DNA of 64,000 nt from Massilia phyllostachyos (GTDB lineage Bacteria; Pseudomonadota; Gammaproteobacteria; Burkholderiales; Burkholderiaceae_D): contig NZ_JAJNOC010000002.1 of NCBI RefSeq assembly GCF_021044825.1, positions 682,001-746,000 on the forward strand. Direction: 5' to 3'. Under the pieces are notes generated by a model. The model was not told the DNA's origin, ran no database searches, and worked only from the letters and a program-made list of their open reading frames with translations. The stretch's first letter is position 1; each line of letters begins with the position of its first letter. Position numbers and translations under genes: made by a program. Shown piece by piece: positions 43,823 through 53,082 of this stretch.

Positions 43823-45001
43823 ATGCTAGACGCCGTCATCGTATCGACCGCCCGCACGGGCCTGGCCAAGTCGTGGAAAGGCGCATTCAACATGACCCAC
43901 GGCGCCACCCTCGGCGGCCATGTCCTCGCCGCCGCCATCGAGCGCGCCGGCATCGAGGCCGGCGAGATCGAGGACGTGCTGATGGGCTGCGCCAATCCGG
44001 AAGGCGCGACCGGCGTCAACATCGCGCGCCAGGTTGCGCTGCGCGCCGGCTGCCCGGTGACGGTGCCTGGCATGACCGTCAACCGCTTCTGCGCGTCCGG
44101 TCTGCAGGCCATCGCCACGGCCAGCCAGCGCATCCTGGCCGGCGAGGGCGACATCTATGCCGCCGGCGGCGTCGAATCGATCTCCTGCGTGCAGCAGGAA
44201 ATGAACCGGCACATGCTGTACGAGGTCTGGCTCAAGCAGAACAAGCCCGAGATCTACTGGCCGATGCTGCAGACCGCCGAGACGGTGGCCAAGCGCTATG
44301 CGATCTCGCGCGAGCGCCAGGACGAATACGGCGTGCAGAGCCAGCAGCGCGCCGCCAGCGCCCAGGCCGCCGGCCGCTTCGACGCCGAGATCGTGCCGAT
44401 GACGGTGACCATGGGCGTGGCCGACAAGGCGTCCGGCATGCTGCTCTCGCGCGAGGTGACCATCGCCGCCGACGAGGGCATCCGCGCCGATACCACGCTC
44501 GAGGGCGTGGCGAAGATCCGCACCGCGCTGCCGGGCGGCGTGATCACGGCGGGGAACGCCAGCCAGTTCTCGGACGGCGCCGCCGCCGCCATCGTGATGA
44601 GCAGCCGCATGGCCGAAGCGAAGGGCGTGCAGCCGCTCGGCATCTTCCGCGGCTACGCCGTGGCCGGCTGCGAGCCGGACGAAATGGGCATCGGGCCGGT
44701 GTTCGCCATTCCCAAGCTCCTGCGGCGCGCCGGCCTGACGGTCGACGACATCGGCCTGTGGGAACTGAACGAGGCGTTCGCGGTGCAGGTATTGTATTGT
44801 GCCGACAAGCTCGGCATTCCGATGGAGCGCCTGAACGTCAACGGCGGCGCGATCGCGGTCGGCCACCCGTACGGCGTGTCTGGCGCGCGCCTGGTGGGCC
44901 ACGCCCTCATCGAGGGCAAGCGGCGCGGCGTCAAGTACGTGGTCGCGACCATGTGCGTGGGCGGCGGCCAGGGCGCGGCCGGGCTGTTCGAAGTTGTTTA
45001 A
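43823..45001 (+). CDS. acetyl-CoA acyltransferase (thiolase)
   Basis: Thiolytic cleavage of 3-ketoacyl-CoA, the last step of beta-oxidation. The 392 residues contain the nucleophile Cys90 in NRFCASG, the His348 in [10 protein letters not shown] and the general acid Cys378 in [11 protein letters not shown], all as in FadA-type enzymes. ATG 43823 has AAGGAG seven bases upstream; the frame back to 43757 has no ribosome site. Downstream by 17 bases lies a small Dabb-domain gene, probably in the same transcript. The Pro-Tyr in GHPYG instead of the usual GHPLG/GHPIG is a small variation seen in some thiolases. Confidence 0.95.
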   Translation: MLDAVIVSTARTGLAKSWKGAFNMTHGATLGGHVLAAAIERAGIEAGEIEDVLMGCANPEGATGVNIARQVALRAGCPVTVPGMTVNRFCASGLQAIATASQRILAGEGDIYAAGGVESISCVQQEMNRHMLYEVWLKQNKPEIYWPMLQTAETVAKRYAISRERQDEYGVQSQQRAASAQAAGRFDAEIVPMTVTMGVADKASGMLLSREVTIAADEGIRADTTLEGVAKIRTALPGGVITAGNASQFSDGAAAAIVMSSRMAEAKGVQPLGIFRGYAVAGCEPDEMGIGPVFAIPKLLRRAGLTVDDIGLWELNEAFAVQVLYCADKLGIPMERLNVNGGAIAVGHPYGVSGARLVGHALIEGKRRGVKYVVATMCVGGGQGAAGLFEVV

Positions 45002-45018
45002 CCGATTCTGGAGTAAAG

Positions 45019-45321
45019 ATGCTCAAGCATATCGTGATGTGGAAGTTGAAGGATGAAGCCGAGGGTGCGGACCGCGCCACCAATGCGCGTGAAATGAAGC
45101 GGCGGCTGGACGCGTGCGCGGACATCGTGCCGGGGCAGCTGACGTTCGAAGTGGTGCTGGCGCAGGAAGGGCTGGAGGCGACCTACGATGTGGTGCTGTA
45201 TTCGGAGTTCACGGACAGGGCGGCGCTGCAGGCGTATATCGAGCATCCGGTGCACAAGGCGGTGGTGCCGTTCATTGGGGCGATTCGGGAGGGGCGGCAG
45301 TGCATGGATTATGAGGTGTGA
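45019..45321 (+). CDS. Dabb family (stress-responsive alpha/beta barrel) protein
   Basis: A 100-residue protein of the dimeric alpha/beta barrel fold. It opens MLKHIVMWKLKDEAEG and has TYDVVLYSEFTDRAALQAYIEHPVH, the family's typical second half with the conserved His. Members include plant stress proteins and bacterial enzymes of unknown reaction. ATG 45019 has GGAG seven bases upstream, and the gene follows the thiolase gene by 17 bases, so they are probably co-transcribed. Confidence 0.9.
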   Translation: MLKHIVMWKLKDEAEGADRATNAREMKRRLDACADIVPGQLTFEVVLAQEGLEATYDVVLYSEFTDRAALQAYIEHPVHKAVVPFIGAIREGRQCMDYEV

Positions 45322-45343
45322 TCGGGCGAAAGCGCCAAGCTGG

Positions 45344-45460
45344 CAAAATTGGGCCCCGGCCTGCGCCGGGGCGACGGTCTCCAGGATTGCGATTCACGGA
45401 CGCCGTTCTGGCTGCGTCCCCTTGCACGTCGTTCCGGCGCAGGCCGGAACTCCATTTCTC
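45344..45460. repeat. REP-like inverted pair, copy 6 (outward arrangement)
   Basis: GCCCCGGC-CTGC-GCCGGGGC at 45353-45372 followed by GTTCCGGC-GCAG-GCCGGAAC at 45431-45450. As in copy 2 the order of halves is swapped, so the conserved AAATTGGG/CCATTT tails lie on the outside. It occupies the gap between the Dabb gene and the first SDR gene. Confidence 0.83.
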
Positions 45461-45509
45461 GCCTGAAGTCGCAGCACCAAATCAACAATAACGTTCGGAG
45501 ACACCACCA

Positions 45510-46292
45510 ATGCGCACCACCCAACAACTCTTCTCCCTCCAAGGCAAAACCGCCATCGTCACCGGCAGCTCCCGCGGCCTCGGCCTGCAGATGGCCCAGG
45601 CCCTCGGCGAGCAAGGCGCGCGCCTGGTGATCAGCTCGCGCAAGCAGGACGAACTCGACCTTGCCATCGCGCAGCTGAAGCAGCAAGGCATCGACGCCCA
45701 CGCCATCGCCGCCGACCTGTCCGACGAGGCGCAAGCCCACGCGTTCGTGGAGCAGGCCATCGCCCACCTCGGCCACGTCGACATCCTCGTCAACAACGCC
45801 GGCGCCACCTGGGGCGCGCCGGCCGAGGACCATCCGGTCGAGGCCTGGGACAAGGTCATGGACCTGAACGTGCGCAGCATCTTCCTGGTCACGCAAGCGG
45901 TCGGCAAACTGTCCATGATCCCGCGCCGCTACGGGCGTATCATCAGCATCTCGTCGATCGCCGGCCTGGCCGGCAACCCGCCGGGCACGATGCAGACCAT
46001 CGCCTACAACACCTCGAAGGGCGCGGTGGTCAACTTCACGCGGGCGCTGGCGGGCGAATGGGGCCGCTACGGCATCACGGTGAACTCGATCGCGCCGGGC
46101 TTTTTCCCGTCGAAGATGACCAAGGGCGTGTTCGCCGCCTTCGGCGCCGAGAACCTGGCCAAGGACGCGCCGCTGAACCGGCTGGGCGACGACGAGGACC
46201 TGAAAGGCGCGGTGGTGCTGTTCGCTTCCGACGCCGGCAAGCACATCACGGGCCAGACGCTGGCGGTCGACGGCGGCGTGTCGGCGGTCTAG
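45510..46292 (+). CDS. SDR family oxidoreductase (first of two)
   Basis: Classical short-chain dehydrogenase/reductase of 260 residues. The cofactor motif TGSSRGLG (18-25), NNAG (95-98), Ser148 and the catalytic pair Tyr166/Lys170 (YNTSK) are intact. The Arg after the Gly motif suggests NADP(H) preference. The ending DGGVSAV is typical of FabG-like or gluconate-5-dehydrogenase-like members, and the substrate is not known. GGAG precedes the ATG by about ten bases. The second SDR gene follows 24 bases later, so they form one unit. Confidence 0.93.
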   Translation: MRTTQQLFSLQGKTAIVTGSSRGLGLQMAQALGEQGARLVISSRKQDELDLAIAQLKQQGIDAHAIAADLSDEAQAHAFVEQAIAHLGHVDILVNNAGATWGAPAEDHPVEAWDKVMDLNVRSIFLVTQAVGKLSMIPRRYGRIISISSIAGLAGNPPGTMQTIAYNTSKGAVVNFTRALAGEWGRYGITVNSIAPGFFPSKMTKGVFAAFGAENLAKDAPLNRLGDDEDLKGAVVLFASDAGKHITGQTLAVDGGVSAV

Positions 46293-46316
46293 CGGCCAAC
46301 AAGGGGAGATGGAGCA

Positions 46317-47225
46317 ATGAAGGATTTCCGCGGTAAGGTCGCCGTCATCACCGGCGGCGCGAGTGGCCTGGGACGCGAGTTCGCCAATACGGCGGCGGGT
46401 CTCGGCATGAAGCTGGTGCTGGCCGACGTGCAGGCCAAGGCCCTGGAACACGCCACCGAAGCGCTGCTGGACGGCGGCGCCGAGGTGCTGTCCATGGTGT
46501 GCGACGTCAGCAAGGCGTCGCACGTGCAGGAACTGGCCGATTCGGCCATCGCCCGCTTCGGCGCGGTGCACCTGGTGTTCAACAATGCCGGCGTCGGTTC
46601 CGGCGGCCTGGTCTGGGAGAACTCGGAACAGGATTGGGAATGGGTGCTGGGCGTGAACCTGTGGGGCGTGATCCACGGCGTGCGCGTGTTCACCCGCGCC
46701 ATGCTCGAGTGCGCGGCGCGCGACGGCGACTATGAGGGCCACATCGTCAACACGGCCTCGATGGCGGGGCTGCTGACGCCGCCGGCGATGGGCGTCTACA
46801 ACGTGTCCAAGCACGCGGTGGTGGCGCTCAGCGAAACCCTGCACCACGACCTGGCTTTGGTCGACGCGCCGATCAAGGCTTCGGTGCTGTGCCCCTACTT
46901 CGTGCCGACGGGGATCGCGCAGTCGCACCGCAACCGGCCGGAAGAACTGGCCAGCGAAGAGCGCGTGACGGCCAGCCAGATGGCGGCGCAGATGATGACG
47001 GAGAAAGCGGTCGAGTCGGGCCGGGTGACGGCCGCCGACGTCGCGCGCATCACCTTCGATGCGATCCGCGAGGAGCGCTTCTACATCTACTCGCACCCGC
47101 AGGCGCTGGCGTCGGCGGCCGAGCGCTTCGACGCCATCGTGAAGGGCGCGCCGCCGGCCGACCCGTATGCGGCGACGCCGCAGGTGACGGCGATGCTCAA
47201 GGCCGGCGTCGGGCGCAAGCGCTAA
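46317..47225 (+). CDS. SDR family oxidoreductase (second of two)
   Basis: A 302-residue classical SDR with cofactor motif TGGASGLG (12-19), NNAG (89-92), Ser148, Tyr161 and Lys165 (YNVSK). Asp37 (LVLADV) at the end of the second strand points to NAD(H). The C-terminal extension of about 50 residues (RFYIYSHPQALASAAERF) is typical of a distinct SDR branch found beside acyl-CoA genes in Burkholderiales. A ribosome site GGGAGATGGAG precedes the ATG. The stop is 3 bases from the end of the convergent NRDE-family gene. Confidence 0.93.
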   Translation: MKDFRGKVAVITGGASGLGREFANTAAGLGMKLVLADVQAKALEHATEALLDGGAEVLSMVCDVSKASHVQELADSAIARFGAVHLVFNNAGVGSGGLVWENSEQDWEWVLGVNLWGVIHGVRVFTRAMLECAARDGDYEGHIVNTASMAGLLTPPAMGVYNVSKHAVVALSETLHHDLALVDAPIKASVLCPYFVPTGIAQSHRNRPEELASEERVTASQMAAQMMTEKAVESGRVTAADVARITFDAIREERFYIYSHPQALASAAERFDAIVKGAPPADPYAATPQVTAMLKAGVGRKR

Positions 47226-47228
47226 GGC

Positions 47229-47975
47229 TTACACCGGCTGCACGATCCGCTCGTGCAGCGCCGGCTCGCCCTGGCTGTACAGCATGGCGACGGTCGAGGT
47301 GCGGGTGCCGTAGCCGGGCGACTCGATGCACACCGGCGAGAGCATGCGTTCGACCTCGATCGGCATGCCGGTCTCGGGCAGTCGCACGTCGGGGGCGCGG
47401 GTGGTGTCGGCCAGCATCTCGAAATAGGCGTCTTCCGGCGCGCCCTGGCACAGCAGGCTCGCGAACTGCGCCTTGGTGCGCAGCACCTTCGGCCAGGGCG
47501 CGTCCAGCAGGCCGTTGGAGATGCCGTAGATCCGGCCCGGTTCCAGCGGCTGGCCGTTGCGCGGGTCGTCGCCGCCGCGGTTCGAATACCAATACAGCGC
47601 CCCGCGGTCGCCCAGCACCAGATTGTAGCCGTTGTAGACGTCGCCGCGCGCGACGATGGTCTCGATATAGTCGGGCGCCGACAGGTCCCCGGTCAGGAAG
47701 CCGGCCACCAGGTCGCCACGGGTCGGGGCGTTCTCGCGCCGTTCGGCCGGGCCGCGGATATTCGTGAGGGCGGCGAACTTCGGGCCGTTCGGGCCGACTG
47801 TCGTCACCCCCATCCAGCTGCCGCCGCCCTGCAAATCGCGGCCCGCGATCACGTGCGGATGCTCCGGCCAGGGCGCGGCCGGGGTCGCGGGGCGGTCGTA
47901 GAACTCGTCGCGGTTGGCCGCGGCGATGATGGGCACGCCGGGCAGCACCTGCCAGGCAAAGACGATCAGGCACAT
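47229..47975 (-). CDS. NRDE family protein (TANGO2-like)
   Basis: A 248-residue protein of the NRDE family, named after its motif seen here as AANRDEFYDRP. Cys2, exposed after removal of Met1 (MCLIVFAWQ), is a candidate N-terminal nucleophile as in related Ntn folds. ATG 47975 is chosen because it gives the conserved MC start; the frame to 48188 is spurious. The start overlaps the end of the DUF4936 gene by 10 bases, so the unit ygfZ-DUF4936-NRDE is translationally linked. The eukaryotic relative TANGO2 is involved in acyl-CoA or haem handling, but the bacterial role is not established. Confidence 0.92.
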   Translation of the reverse strand: MCLIVFAWQVLPGVPIIAAANRDEFYDRPATPAAPWPEHPHVIAGRDLQGGGSWMGVTTVGPNGPKFAALTNIRGPAERRENAPTRGDLVAGFLTGDLSAPDYIETIVARGDVYNGYNLVLGDRGALYWYSNRGGDDPRNGQPLEPGRIYGISNGLLDAPWPKVLRTKAQFASLLCQGAPEDAYFEMLADTTRAPDVRLPETGMPIEVERMLSPVCIESPGYGTRTSTVAMLYSQGEPALHERIVQPV

Positions 47976-48253
47976 GGCGGCAGGTCCATGAAGACTTCGG
48001 CCCGGCGCGGGCCCTGGATGTATTCGGCGAGCTTGGCCTCGATCGCGGCCTGTTCGACCGTGGCCGCAAAGGACGCGAGCGCGACCGGATAGACTTCCAT
48101 CCAGGTCTGCAGGCCGTCGCGGCTCTCGGGCCGGCGCTTGAGCTGGCAGGTCGCGCCCATGCAGGCCAGGCGCTCCTGCATCGCGCACACGCGCGGCGCG
48201 AGCAGGGCGGCGTCTTCCTCACGCACCTTGTAATACACGTACAGGTCGATCAT
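47966..48253 (-). CDS. DUF4936 family protein
   Basis: A 95-residue protein starting MIDLYVYYKVREEDAALL and containing LQTWMEVYPVALASFAATV and a C-terminal RAEVFMDLPPCA. The pattern, a small ferredoxin-like alpha/beta domain, is that of DUF4936, found in Burkholderiales beside ygfZ. The ATG lies only two bases after the ygfZ stop and the C-terminal codons overlap the NRDE start. No biochemical role is known. Confidence 0.82.
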   Translation of the reverse strand: MIDLYVYYKVREEDAALLAPRVCAMQERLACMGATCQLKRRPESRDGLQTWMEVYPVALASFAATVEQAAIEAKLAEYIQGPRRAEVFMDLPPCA

Positions 48254-48255
48254 CG

Positions 48256-49314
48256 CTAGATGTCCAGCGCGTCGAGGTGGTAGGGCATCTGTTCGAAGCG
48301 CAGCGCCGGGCCGCCGGCGGCGCCATGCCGCACGTCCTCGCCGAGCGCGCCGAGCTTCATCTCGACCAGCAGGTCGGACCCGCCCAGGCCGTTCGGCGCG
48401 GCGTTGACCACCATGCCGCAGGGCTGGCCGGGATCTTCCATCGCATAGACTTCGTCGCCGGCGCGCGCGGCGGGATTGTCGACCGTGGCCAGCGCCGTGC
48501 GGCGTTTCAGCTTGCCGAGATACTGGCTGCGCGCGACGATCTCCTGGCCCGGGTAGCAGCCCTTCTTGAAGTTCACCCCGCCCAGCAGTTCGAGGTTCAC
48601 CATCTGCGGCACGAACTGTTCCTGGGTGGCGGCGCTGATCTGCGGCACGCCGGCATGGATGGCGGCCAGGCGCCAGGCCTGGTTGCCGCCCAGCGCGAGT
48701 TCGCCGGCCAGGCCGGGCAGGGCGGCGCCGGCGGCGTCGATCGTCGCCAGCCACAGGTAGCGCGGCGCCTTGAAGGCATCCTGCAGGCGGATCACGGTGC
48801 CGAACTCGCCCGTGACTTTTCCATGGGGCGCCTCGGGCAGTTGCGGCACATGGCGGCGCAGCGCGGTTTCCGCCTTGGCGCCGCCGAGGCCGAGGACGGC
48901 GGCGAGCGGCGCCTCTTCGGTGGCGTCGCGCAGCCTGGCTTTCGCGCGCAGCACGAACATCGACAGGCGCTTCTGCAGTGGCGGCTGGATCGCGCGCGGC
49001 AGCTGCAGGTAGACGGTGTCCGCGTCGCGCCAGTAGAGGAAGGTCGCCTGCAGGCGTCCCTTCGGCGTGCAGTAGCCGGCCAGCCGGGCCTCGTTCTGGC
49101 CCATTTGCTCGACGTCGTTGGTCAGTTGCTTGTGCAGGAATCCGGCGGCGTCCTCGCCTTGCACGGCGATGATGCCGAGGTCGGTCACCGGGGCCACGAA
49201 GCCTTCGGCCAGTTCGGCGGCGCCCAGGGCGCGGCCGAAATCCTCGACCTCGCCGGCCGCGTCAATACCGATGCGGGCGCCGAGGGAGGAAAGGGTATCT
49301 GTCCAGTTGAGCAT
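48256..49314 (-). CDS. ygfZ: tRNA-modifying / iron-sulfur cluster repair folate-binding protein YgfZ
   Basis: Folate-dependent protein that helps maintain certain [4Fe-4S] enzymes, including radical-SAM tRNA methylthiolation. The 352 residues contain the diagnostic KGCYPGQEIVAR with the conserved Cys, and the GcvT-like fold stretches VQGEDAAGFLHKQLTNDV and KGRLQATFLYWRD. ATG 49314 (MLNWTDTLSSLG) is preferred over a TTG at 49335. It heads a three-gene leftward unit and diverges from mltG, with about 110 bases between the two start codons. Confidence 0.95.
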   Translation of the reverse strand: MLNWTDTLSSLGARIGIDAAGEVEDFGRALGAAELAEGFVAPVTDLGIIAVQGEDAAGFLHKQLTNDVEQMGQNEARLAGYCTPKGRLQATFLYWRDADTVYLQLPRAIQPPLQKRLSMFVLRAKARLRDATEEAPLAAVLGLGGAKAETALRRHVPQLPEAPHGKVTGEFGTVIRLQDAFKAPRYLWLATIDAAGAALPGLAGELALGGNQAWRLAAIHAGVPQISAATQEQFVPQMVNLELLGGVNFKKGCYPGQEIVARSQYLGKLKRRTALATVDNPAARAGDEVYAMEDPGQPCGMVVNAAPNGLGGSDLLVEMKLGALGEDVRHGAAGGPALRFEQMPYHLDALDI

Positions 49315-49427
49315 AAATCCAGTTAGTATTAGCAATTAGGCTTTATCATTACGGGCTCATTATAAAGATGTCGGCACAATCGCGCCGGGGACGGCAAAAA
49401 CCTCGGCAGAAACCAAAAAAAGAACAC

Positions 49428-50426
49428 ATGGCATTCATTAAAAAAATCCTGGTCACCGGCGTCGTCGTGTCGGTGGCCGCGGTCGCCGGCTTTTCCTGGT
49501 GGGCCAAGAGCCCGCTCACCACGGCGCCTCCGGTGATCGAGTTCACCATCACTCCGGGCAGCGGGGTCGGCGCCGCCGCCCAGCAGATGGCCAAGGCCGG
49601 CGTCCCGGTCAACCCGCAGCTGTTCAACATCCTGGCGCGCGTCACCGGCCAGGCCGGCCGCATCAAGGCCGGCAGCTACGAGCTGAAACCCGACACCTCG
49701 CCGCGGCGCCTGCTGACCCAGCTGGTGCGCGGCGAATTTGCGCAGGAATCGATCACCATCGTCGAAGGCTGGACCTTCCGCCAGATGCGCGCCGCGATCC
49801 AGGCGCACCAGCGCCTGCGCCACGACACCGTGGGGCTGTCGGACGAGGAGCTGATGAAGAAGGTCTCGACCGAGTACACCAAGCCGGAAGGCCTGTTCTT
49901 CCCGGACACCTACCTGTTCGCCAAGGGCTCGTCGGAACTCGCCATCTACAAGCAGGCGCACCAGGCCATGCTGAACCACCTGAAGGCGGCGTGGGAGACG
50001 CGCGACCCGAGCCTGCCCTACAAGAATCCCTACGAGGCGCTGACCATGGCCTCGATCATCGAAAAGGAAACCGGGCAGAAGAGCGAGCGCACCATGATCG
50101 CCGGCGTGTTCGTGAATCGCCTGCGCACCGGCATGATGCTGCAGACCGACCCGGCCGTGATCTATGGCATGGGCACGAGTTTTGTGGGCGACATCCGCAA
50201 GAAGGACCTGATGACCGATACCCCCTACAATACCTATACCCGCGCCGGCCTGCCGCCGACCCCGATCTCGCTGCCGGGCATCCAGTCGCTGTCGGCGGCG
50301 CTGGCGCCGGCCAGGACGCAAGCGCTGTATTTCGTGGCGCGCGGCGATGGCACCAGCCAGTTCTCGGACAACCTGAACGACCACAACCGGGCGGTCAACC
50401 AGTACCAGCGGCGGATCAATCAATGA
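49428..50426 (+). CDS. mltG: endolytic murein transglycosylase
   Basis: Membrane-anchored lytic transglycosylase that cuts nascent glycan strands and sets peptidoglycan chain length. The 332 residues start with a membrane anchor ([21 protein letters not shown]), then a LysM-like part, then the YceG domain with the catalytic Glu in [13 protein letters not shown] and the block [18 protein letters not shown]. The start is uncertain: ATG 49368 would add a Lys/Arg-rich leader of 20 residues, but a TATAAA promoter-like box at 49361-49366 sits directly before it, so 49428 is favoured. The stop overlaps the tmk start (ATGA). Confidence 0.93.
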   Translation: MAFIKKILVTGVVVSVAAVAGFSWWAKSPLTTAPPVIEFTITPGSGVGAAAQQMAKAGVPVNPQLFNILARVTGQAGRIKAGSYELKPDTSPRRLLTQLVRGEFAQESITIVEGWTFRQMRAAIQAHQRLRHDTVGLSDEELMKKVSTEYTKPEGLFFPDTYLFAKGSSELAIYKQAHQAMLNHLKAAWETRDPSLPYKNPYEALTMASIIEKETGQKSERTMIAGVFVNRLRTGMMLQTDPAVIYGMGTSFVGDIRKKDLMTDTPYNTYTRAGLPPTPISLPGIQSLSAALAPARTQALYFVARGDGTSQFSDNLNDHNRAVNQYQRRINQ

Positions 50427-51055
50427 CGCAAGGTGCAGGAATCAAGTTGAAAGGCAAATTCATAACGTTCGAAGGCATCGATGGGGCGGGCAAGTCGACG
50501 CACATCGGTTTTGTCGCCGAATTCCTGGCGGCGCGCGGCAAGACCGTGGTGTCGTCGCGCGAACCGGGCGGCACGCCGCTGGGCGAGAAGCTGCGCGAAC
50601 TGCTGCTGCACGAGAAGATGCACCTGGAAACCGAGGCGCTGCTGATGTTCGCCAGCCGGCGCGAGCACATCGCCCAGGTGATCGAACCCGGCCTGGCGCG
50701 CGGCGACTGGGTGCTGTCGGACCGCTTCACCGATGCCAGCTTCGCCTACCAGAGCGGCGGCCGCGGGCTCGAGCGCGCCAAAATGGAAGCGCTGGAAGCC
50801 TGGGTCCATCCGCACTTGCAGCCGGACCTGACCCTGCTGTTCGACGTGCCGCTCGAAGTGGCGCGCGAACGGTTGGACGCGACCCGCACGCTCGACAAGT
50901 TCGAGCGCGAGCAGGCCGCGTTTTTCGAGAAATGCCGCGGCGAATACCTGCGCCGGGCCGCACAGTTCCCTGGGCGCTTCGTCGTGATCGATTCCACCCA
51001 GACGATTCCGGCGATCCAGGCCCAGCTGTCGAAAGTGTTGGAGAAATTGTTGTGA
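50423..51055 (+). CDS. tmk: thymidylate kinase
   Basis: Phosphorylates dTMP to dTDP with ATP, an essential step to dTTP. The 210 residues have the P-loop [11 protein letters not shown] (16-26), the [14 protein letters not shown] block, the DRF motif ([13 protein letters not shown]) and a LID region. The start overlaps the mltG stop by four bases (ATGA), and the stop TGA overlaps the GTG start of holB, so mltG, tmk and holB form a coupled operon, the usual proteobacterial order. Confidence 0.97.
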   Translation: MTQGAGIKLKGKFITFEGIDGAGKSTHIGFVAEFLAARGKTVVSSREPGGTPLGEKLRELLLHEKMHLETEALLMFASRREHIAQVIEPGLARGDWVLSDRFTDASFAYQSGGRGLERAKMEALEAWVHPHLQPDLTLLFDVPLEVARERLDATRTLDKFEREQAAFFEKCRGEYLRRAAQFPGRFVVIDSTQTIPAIQAQLSKVLEKLL

Positions 51056-52077
51056 CGATGTACCCCTGGCAGCAGGACGCATGGGCCCGCCTGCAGCAGA
51101 TGCGCGAGCGCATGCCGCACGCGATCCTGTTCCATGGCCCGCAAGGCGTCGGCAAGGCCGATTTCCTGGAAACCTTTGCCCAGGCCCTCTTGTGCGAGAA
51201 CGTGCGCCCCGACGGCCATGCCTGCGGCGCCTGCGCCTCCTGCGGCTGGTTCCTGCAGAACAACCACCCGGATTACCGCCGCGTGCGGCCCGAAGCTTTC
51301 GAGGATGAGCCGCCCGCCGAGGGCGAGGAGGGCGCCGAATCCGGCGGCAAGGCCAAGTCGACCAAGGCGCCGTCGAAAGAGATCAAGATCGAGCAGATCC
51401 GCTCACTGGCCGACTTCATGAACATCTCCACCCACCGGCAGGGCCTGCGCGTGGTGGTGCTGTATCCGGCCGAGGCGCTCAATATGCCGGCTTCGAACGC
51501 GCTGCTGAAGACGCTGGAAGAGCCGCCGCCGGGCACCGTGTTCCTGCTGGCGTCCAACAGCCTGGACCGCCTGCTGCCGACGATCCTGTCGCGCTGCCGC
51601 AAGTTCGCGCTGCCGATGCCGGGGCACGAAGAGGCGCTGGCCTGGCTCAAGGAACAGGGTGTGCAGGACGCCGACAGCTGGCTGCGCGAGCAGGGCGGCG
51701 CGCCGCTGGCCGCACTGCAGGAATCGGAAGCCGGCAGCCGCGAGGAGATGGACGTCCTGCTCCAGTTCCTGGCCCATCCCGCGGTGGACAGCGCCCTGCG
51801 CACCGCGGAGAAGCTGTCGAAGTCGGCCTTGCCGGCACTGGTGGCGTGGCAGCAGCGCTGGCTGTACGATGTGTTCTCGATGAAGCTGTCCGGGCGCCTG
51901 CGCTATTACCCGCGCTACCAGAAGGAACTTGCCGCGCTTGCCGGCCGGGTGCCGACCGCCAGCCTGAATCGCGCCATCAAGGCGGCCGGCGAGCGCCGCG
52001 CGGTGGCCGACCATCCCCTTTCAGCGAAATTGTTTGTAGAAGATATGTTGCTTGAGTACACTTCGTGCTGCGCATGA
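51052..52077 (+). CDS. holB: DNA polymerase III delta' subunit
   Basis: Clamp-loader subunit that works with delta and tau/gamma to load the beta sliding clamp. The 341 residues include an AAA+ core with a P-loop-like [10 protein letters not shown], the zinc-binding cysteines in [19 protein letters not shown], and SRC ([10 protein letters not shown]), the sensor motif shared with DnaX. An acidic, Ala/Glu/Lys-rich insertion of about 30 residues (about 85-110) is unusual. The start GTG 51052 (GTGA overlap with tmk) has GGAG eight bases upstream and is favoured over ATG 51058. pilZ follows 10 bases later. Confidence 0.95.
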   Translation: MTMYPWQQDAWARLQQMRERMPHAILFHGPQGVGKADFLETFAQALLCENVRPDGHACGACASCGWFLQNNHPDYRRVRPEAFEDEPPAEGEEGAESGGKAKSTKAPSKEIKIEQIRSLADFMNISTHRQGLRVVVLYPAEALNMPASNALLKTLEEPPPGTVFLLASNSLDRLLPTILSRCRKFALPMPGHEEALAWLKEQGVQDADSWLREQGGAPLAALQESEAGSREEMDVLLQFLAHPAVDSALRTAEKLSKSALPALVAWQQRWLYDVFSMKLSGRLRYYPRYQKELAALAGRVPTASLNRAIKAAGERRAVADHPLSAKLFVEDMLLEYTSCCA

Positions 52078-52087
52078 AAGGATCCCG

Positions 52088-52465
52088 ATGAACGCCACCA
52101 CGAACGACTCGACCGCACCACAGCAGCCGCGGCCGTCCGTGTTGTCGCTCGCGATCAAGGAAAAGGCGGCCCTGTACGCCGCCTACATGCCTTTCCTGAA
52201 GCATGGCGGCATGTTCGTGCCGACCACCAAGCCCTATAAAATCGGCGACGAGATCTACCTGATCCTGTCGCTGATGGACGACCCCAACAAATACCCGATC
52301 GCCGGCAAGGTCGCCTGGATCACCCCGGCCGGGGCCAACAACAGCAAGGCACAGGGCATCGGCGTGCATTTCCCGGCCGACGAGGCAGGGCAGCGCGCCA
52401 AGGCCAGGATCGAGGAAATCCTCGGGGCGGCGCTGCGCTCGGCGCGCGCCACCCACACGCTCTAG
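52088..52465 (+). CDS. pilZ: PilZ domain-containing type IV pilus assembly protein
   Basis: A 125-residue protein of the canonical PilZ type needed for type IV pilus biogenesis. It has the family hallmarks LSLAIKEKAALYAAYMPF, GGMFVPTTKPYKIGDEI and VAWITPAGANNSKAQGIGVHF. Canonical PilZ lacks the N-terminal RxxxR di-GMP motif, and none is visible here, so c-di-GMP binding is unlikely. It follows holB by 10 bases with AAGGA ahead of the ATG, the same holB-pilZ coupling seen in Pseudomonas and other proteobacteria. Confidence 0.93.
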   Translation: MNATTNDSTAPQQPRPSVLSLAIKEKAALYAAYMPFLKHGGMFVPTTKPYKIGDEIYLILSLMDDPNKYPIAGKVAWITPAGANNSKAQGIGVHFPADEAGQRAKARIEEILGAALRSARATHTL

Positions 52466-52513
52466 TTCAATATTTCTAATCTTTGCTGATTCCGGATCAG
52501 CTGCGCTTAATCT

Positions 52514-53032
52514 ATGCCGTCCTACACCCACCGCCTGGCCACGCGCGACGACCTGCCGGTCATCGTCGACATCTACAACTCCACCATCGCCTCGCGCGAA
52601 GTCACCGCGGATACTGCGCCGATCACGGTCCAGTCGCGGGAACAATGGTTCGCCGACCATACGCCGGAACGCCGGCCGTTGTGGGTGATCCACGATGCCG
52701 ACGACACCCGCGCGCAGCCGGAAGTGGTCGGCTGGCTGTCCTACTCGAATTTCTACGGCCGCCCGGCGTACTCGGGCACGGCCGAGGTGTCGATCTACAT
52801 CGCCGAGCAGTGGCGTGGTAAAGGTCTCGGCCGCTATTGCCTGGAACTGGCGATGGCGCACGCGCCAGAGGTGAACGTGCACACCCTGCTGGGCTTCATC
52901 TTCGGCCACAACGCGCCGAGCCTGGCGCTGTTCGGCAAGTACGGCTTCGAAAAGTGGGCCCACTTCCCGCGCGTCGCCAACCTGGACGGCATCGAGCGCG
53001 ACCTGATCATCCTCGGCAAACGCGTCGCCTGA
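52514..53032 (+). CDS. GNAT family N-acetyltransferase (phosphinothricin acetyltransferase-like)
   Basis: A 172-residue cytoplasmic acetyl-CoA-dependent acetyltransferase. Residues 10-35 (ATRDDLPVIVDIYNSTIASR) and the acetyl-CoA loop EQWRGKGLGRYCLE (QxxGxG/A) define the GNAT fold. FGKYGFEKWAHFPRVANLDG matches the Pat/MnaT group, which acetylates phosphinothricin or methionine sulfone/sulfoximine-like amino acids. Activity cannot be told from sequence. It is downstream of pilZ by 48 bases and converges on the chemoreceptor gene, with a long palindrome between. Confidence 0.92.
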   Translation: MPSYTHRLATRDDLPVIVDIYNSTIASREVTADTAPITVQSREQWFADHTPERRPLWVIHDADDTRAQPEVVGWLSYSNFYGRPAYSGTAEVSIYIAEQWRGKGLGRYCLELAMAHAPEVNVHTLLGFIFGHNAPSLALFGKYGFEKWAHFPRVANLDGIERDLIILGKRVA

Positions 53033-53046
53033 GCCGACCTTGCAAG

Positions 53047-53078
53047 CAACACCGGTGTCAGATCTGACACCGGTGTTG
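53047..53078. repeat. 32-bp perfect palindrome (family B), copy 1
   Basis: CAACACCGGTGTCAGA followed by its exact reverse complement, an unbroken 32-bp palindrome between the convergent GNAT and chemoreceptor stop codons. The core GGTGTCAG-AT-CTGACACC is related to the palindrome at 58538 by compensated changes. It can act as a two-way hairpin, but no T-run follows. Confidence 0.85.
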
Positions 53079-53082
53079 GGGT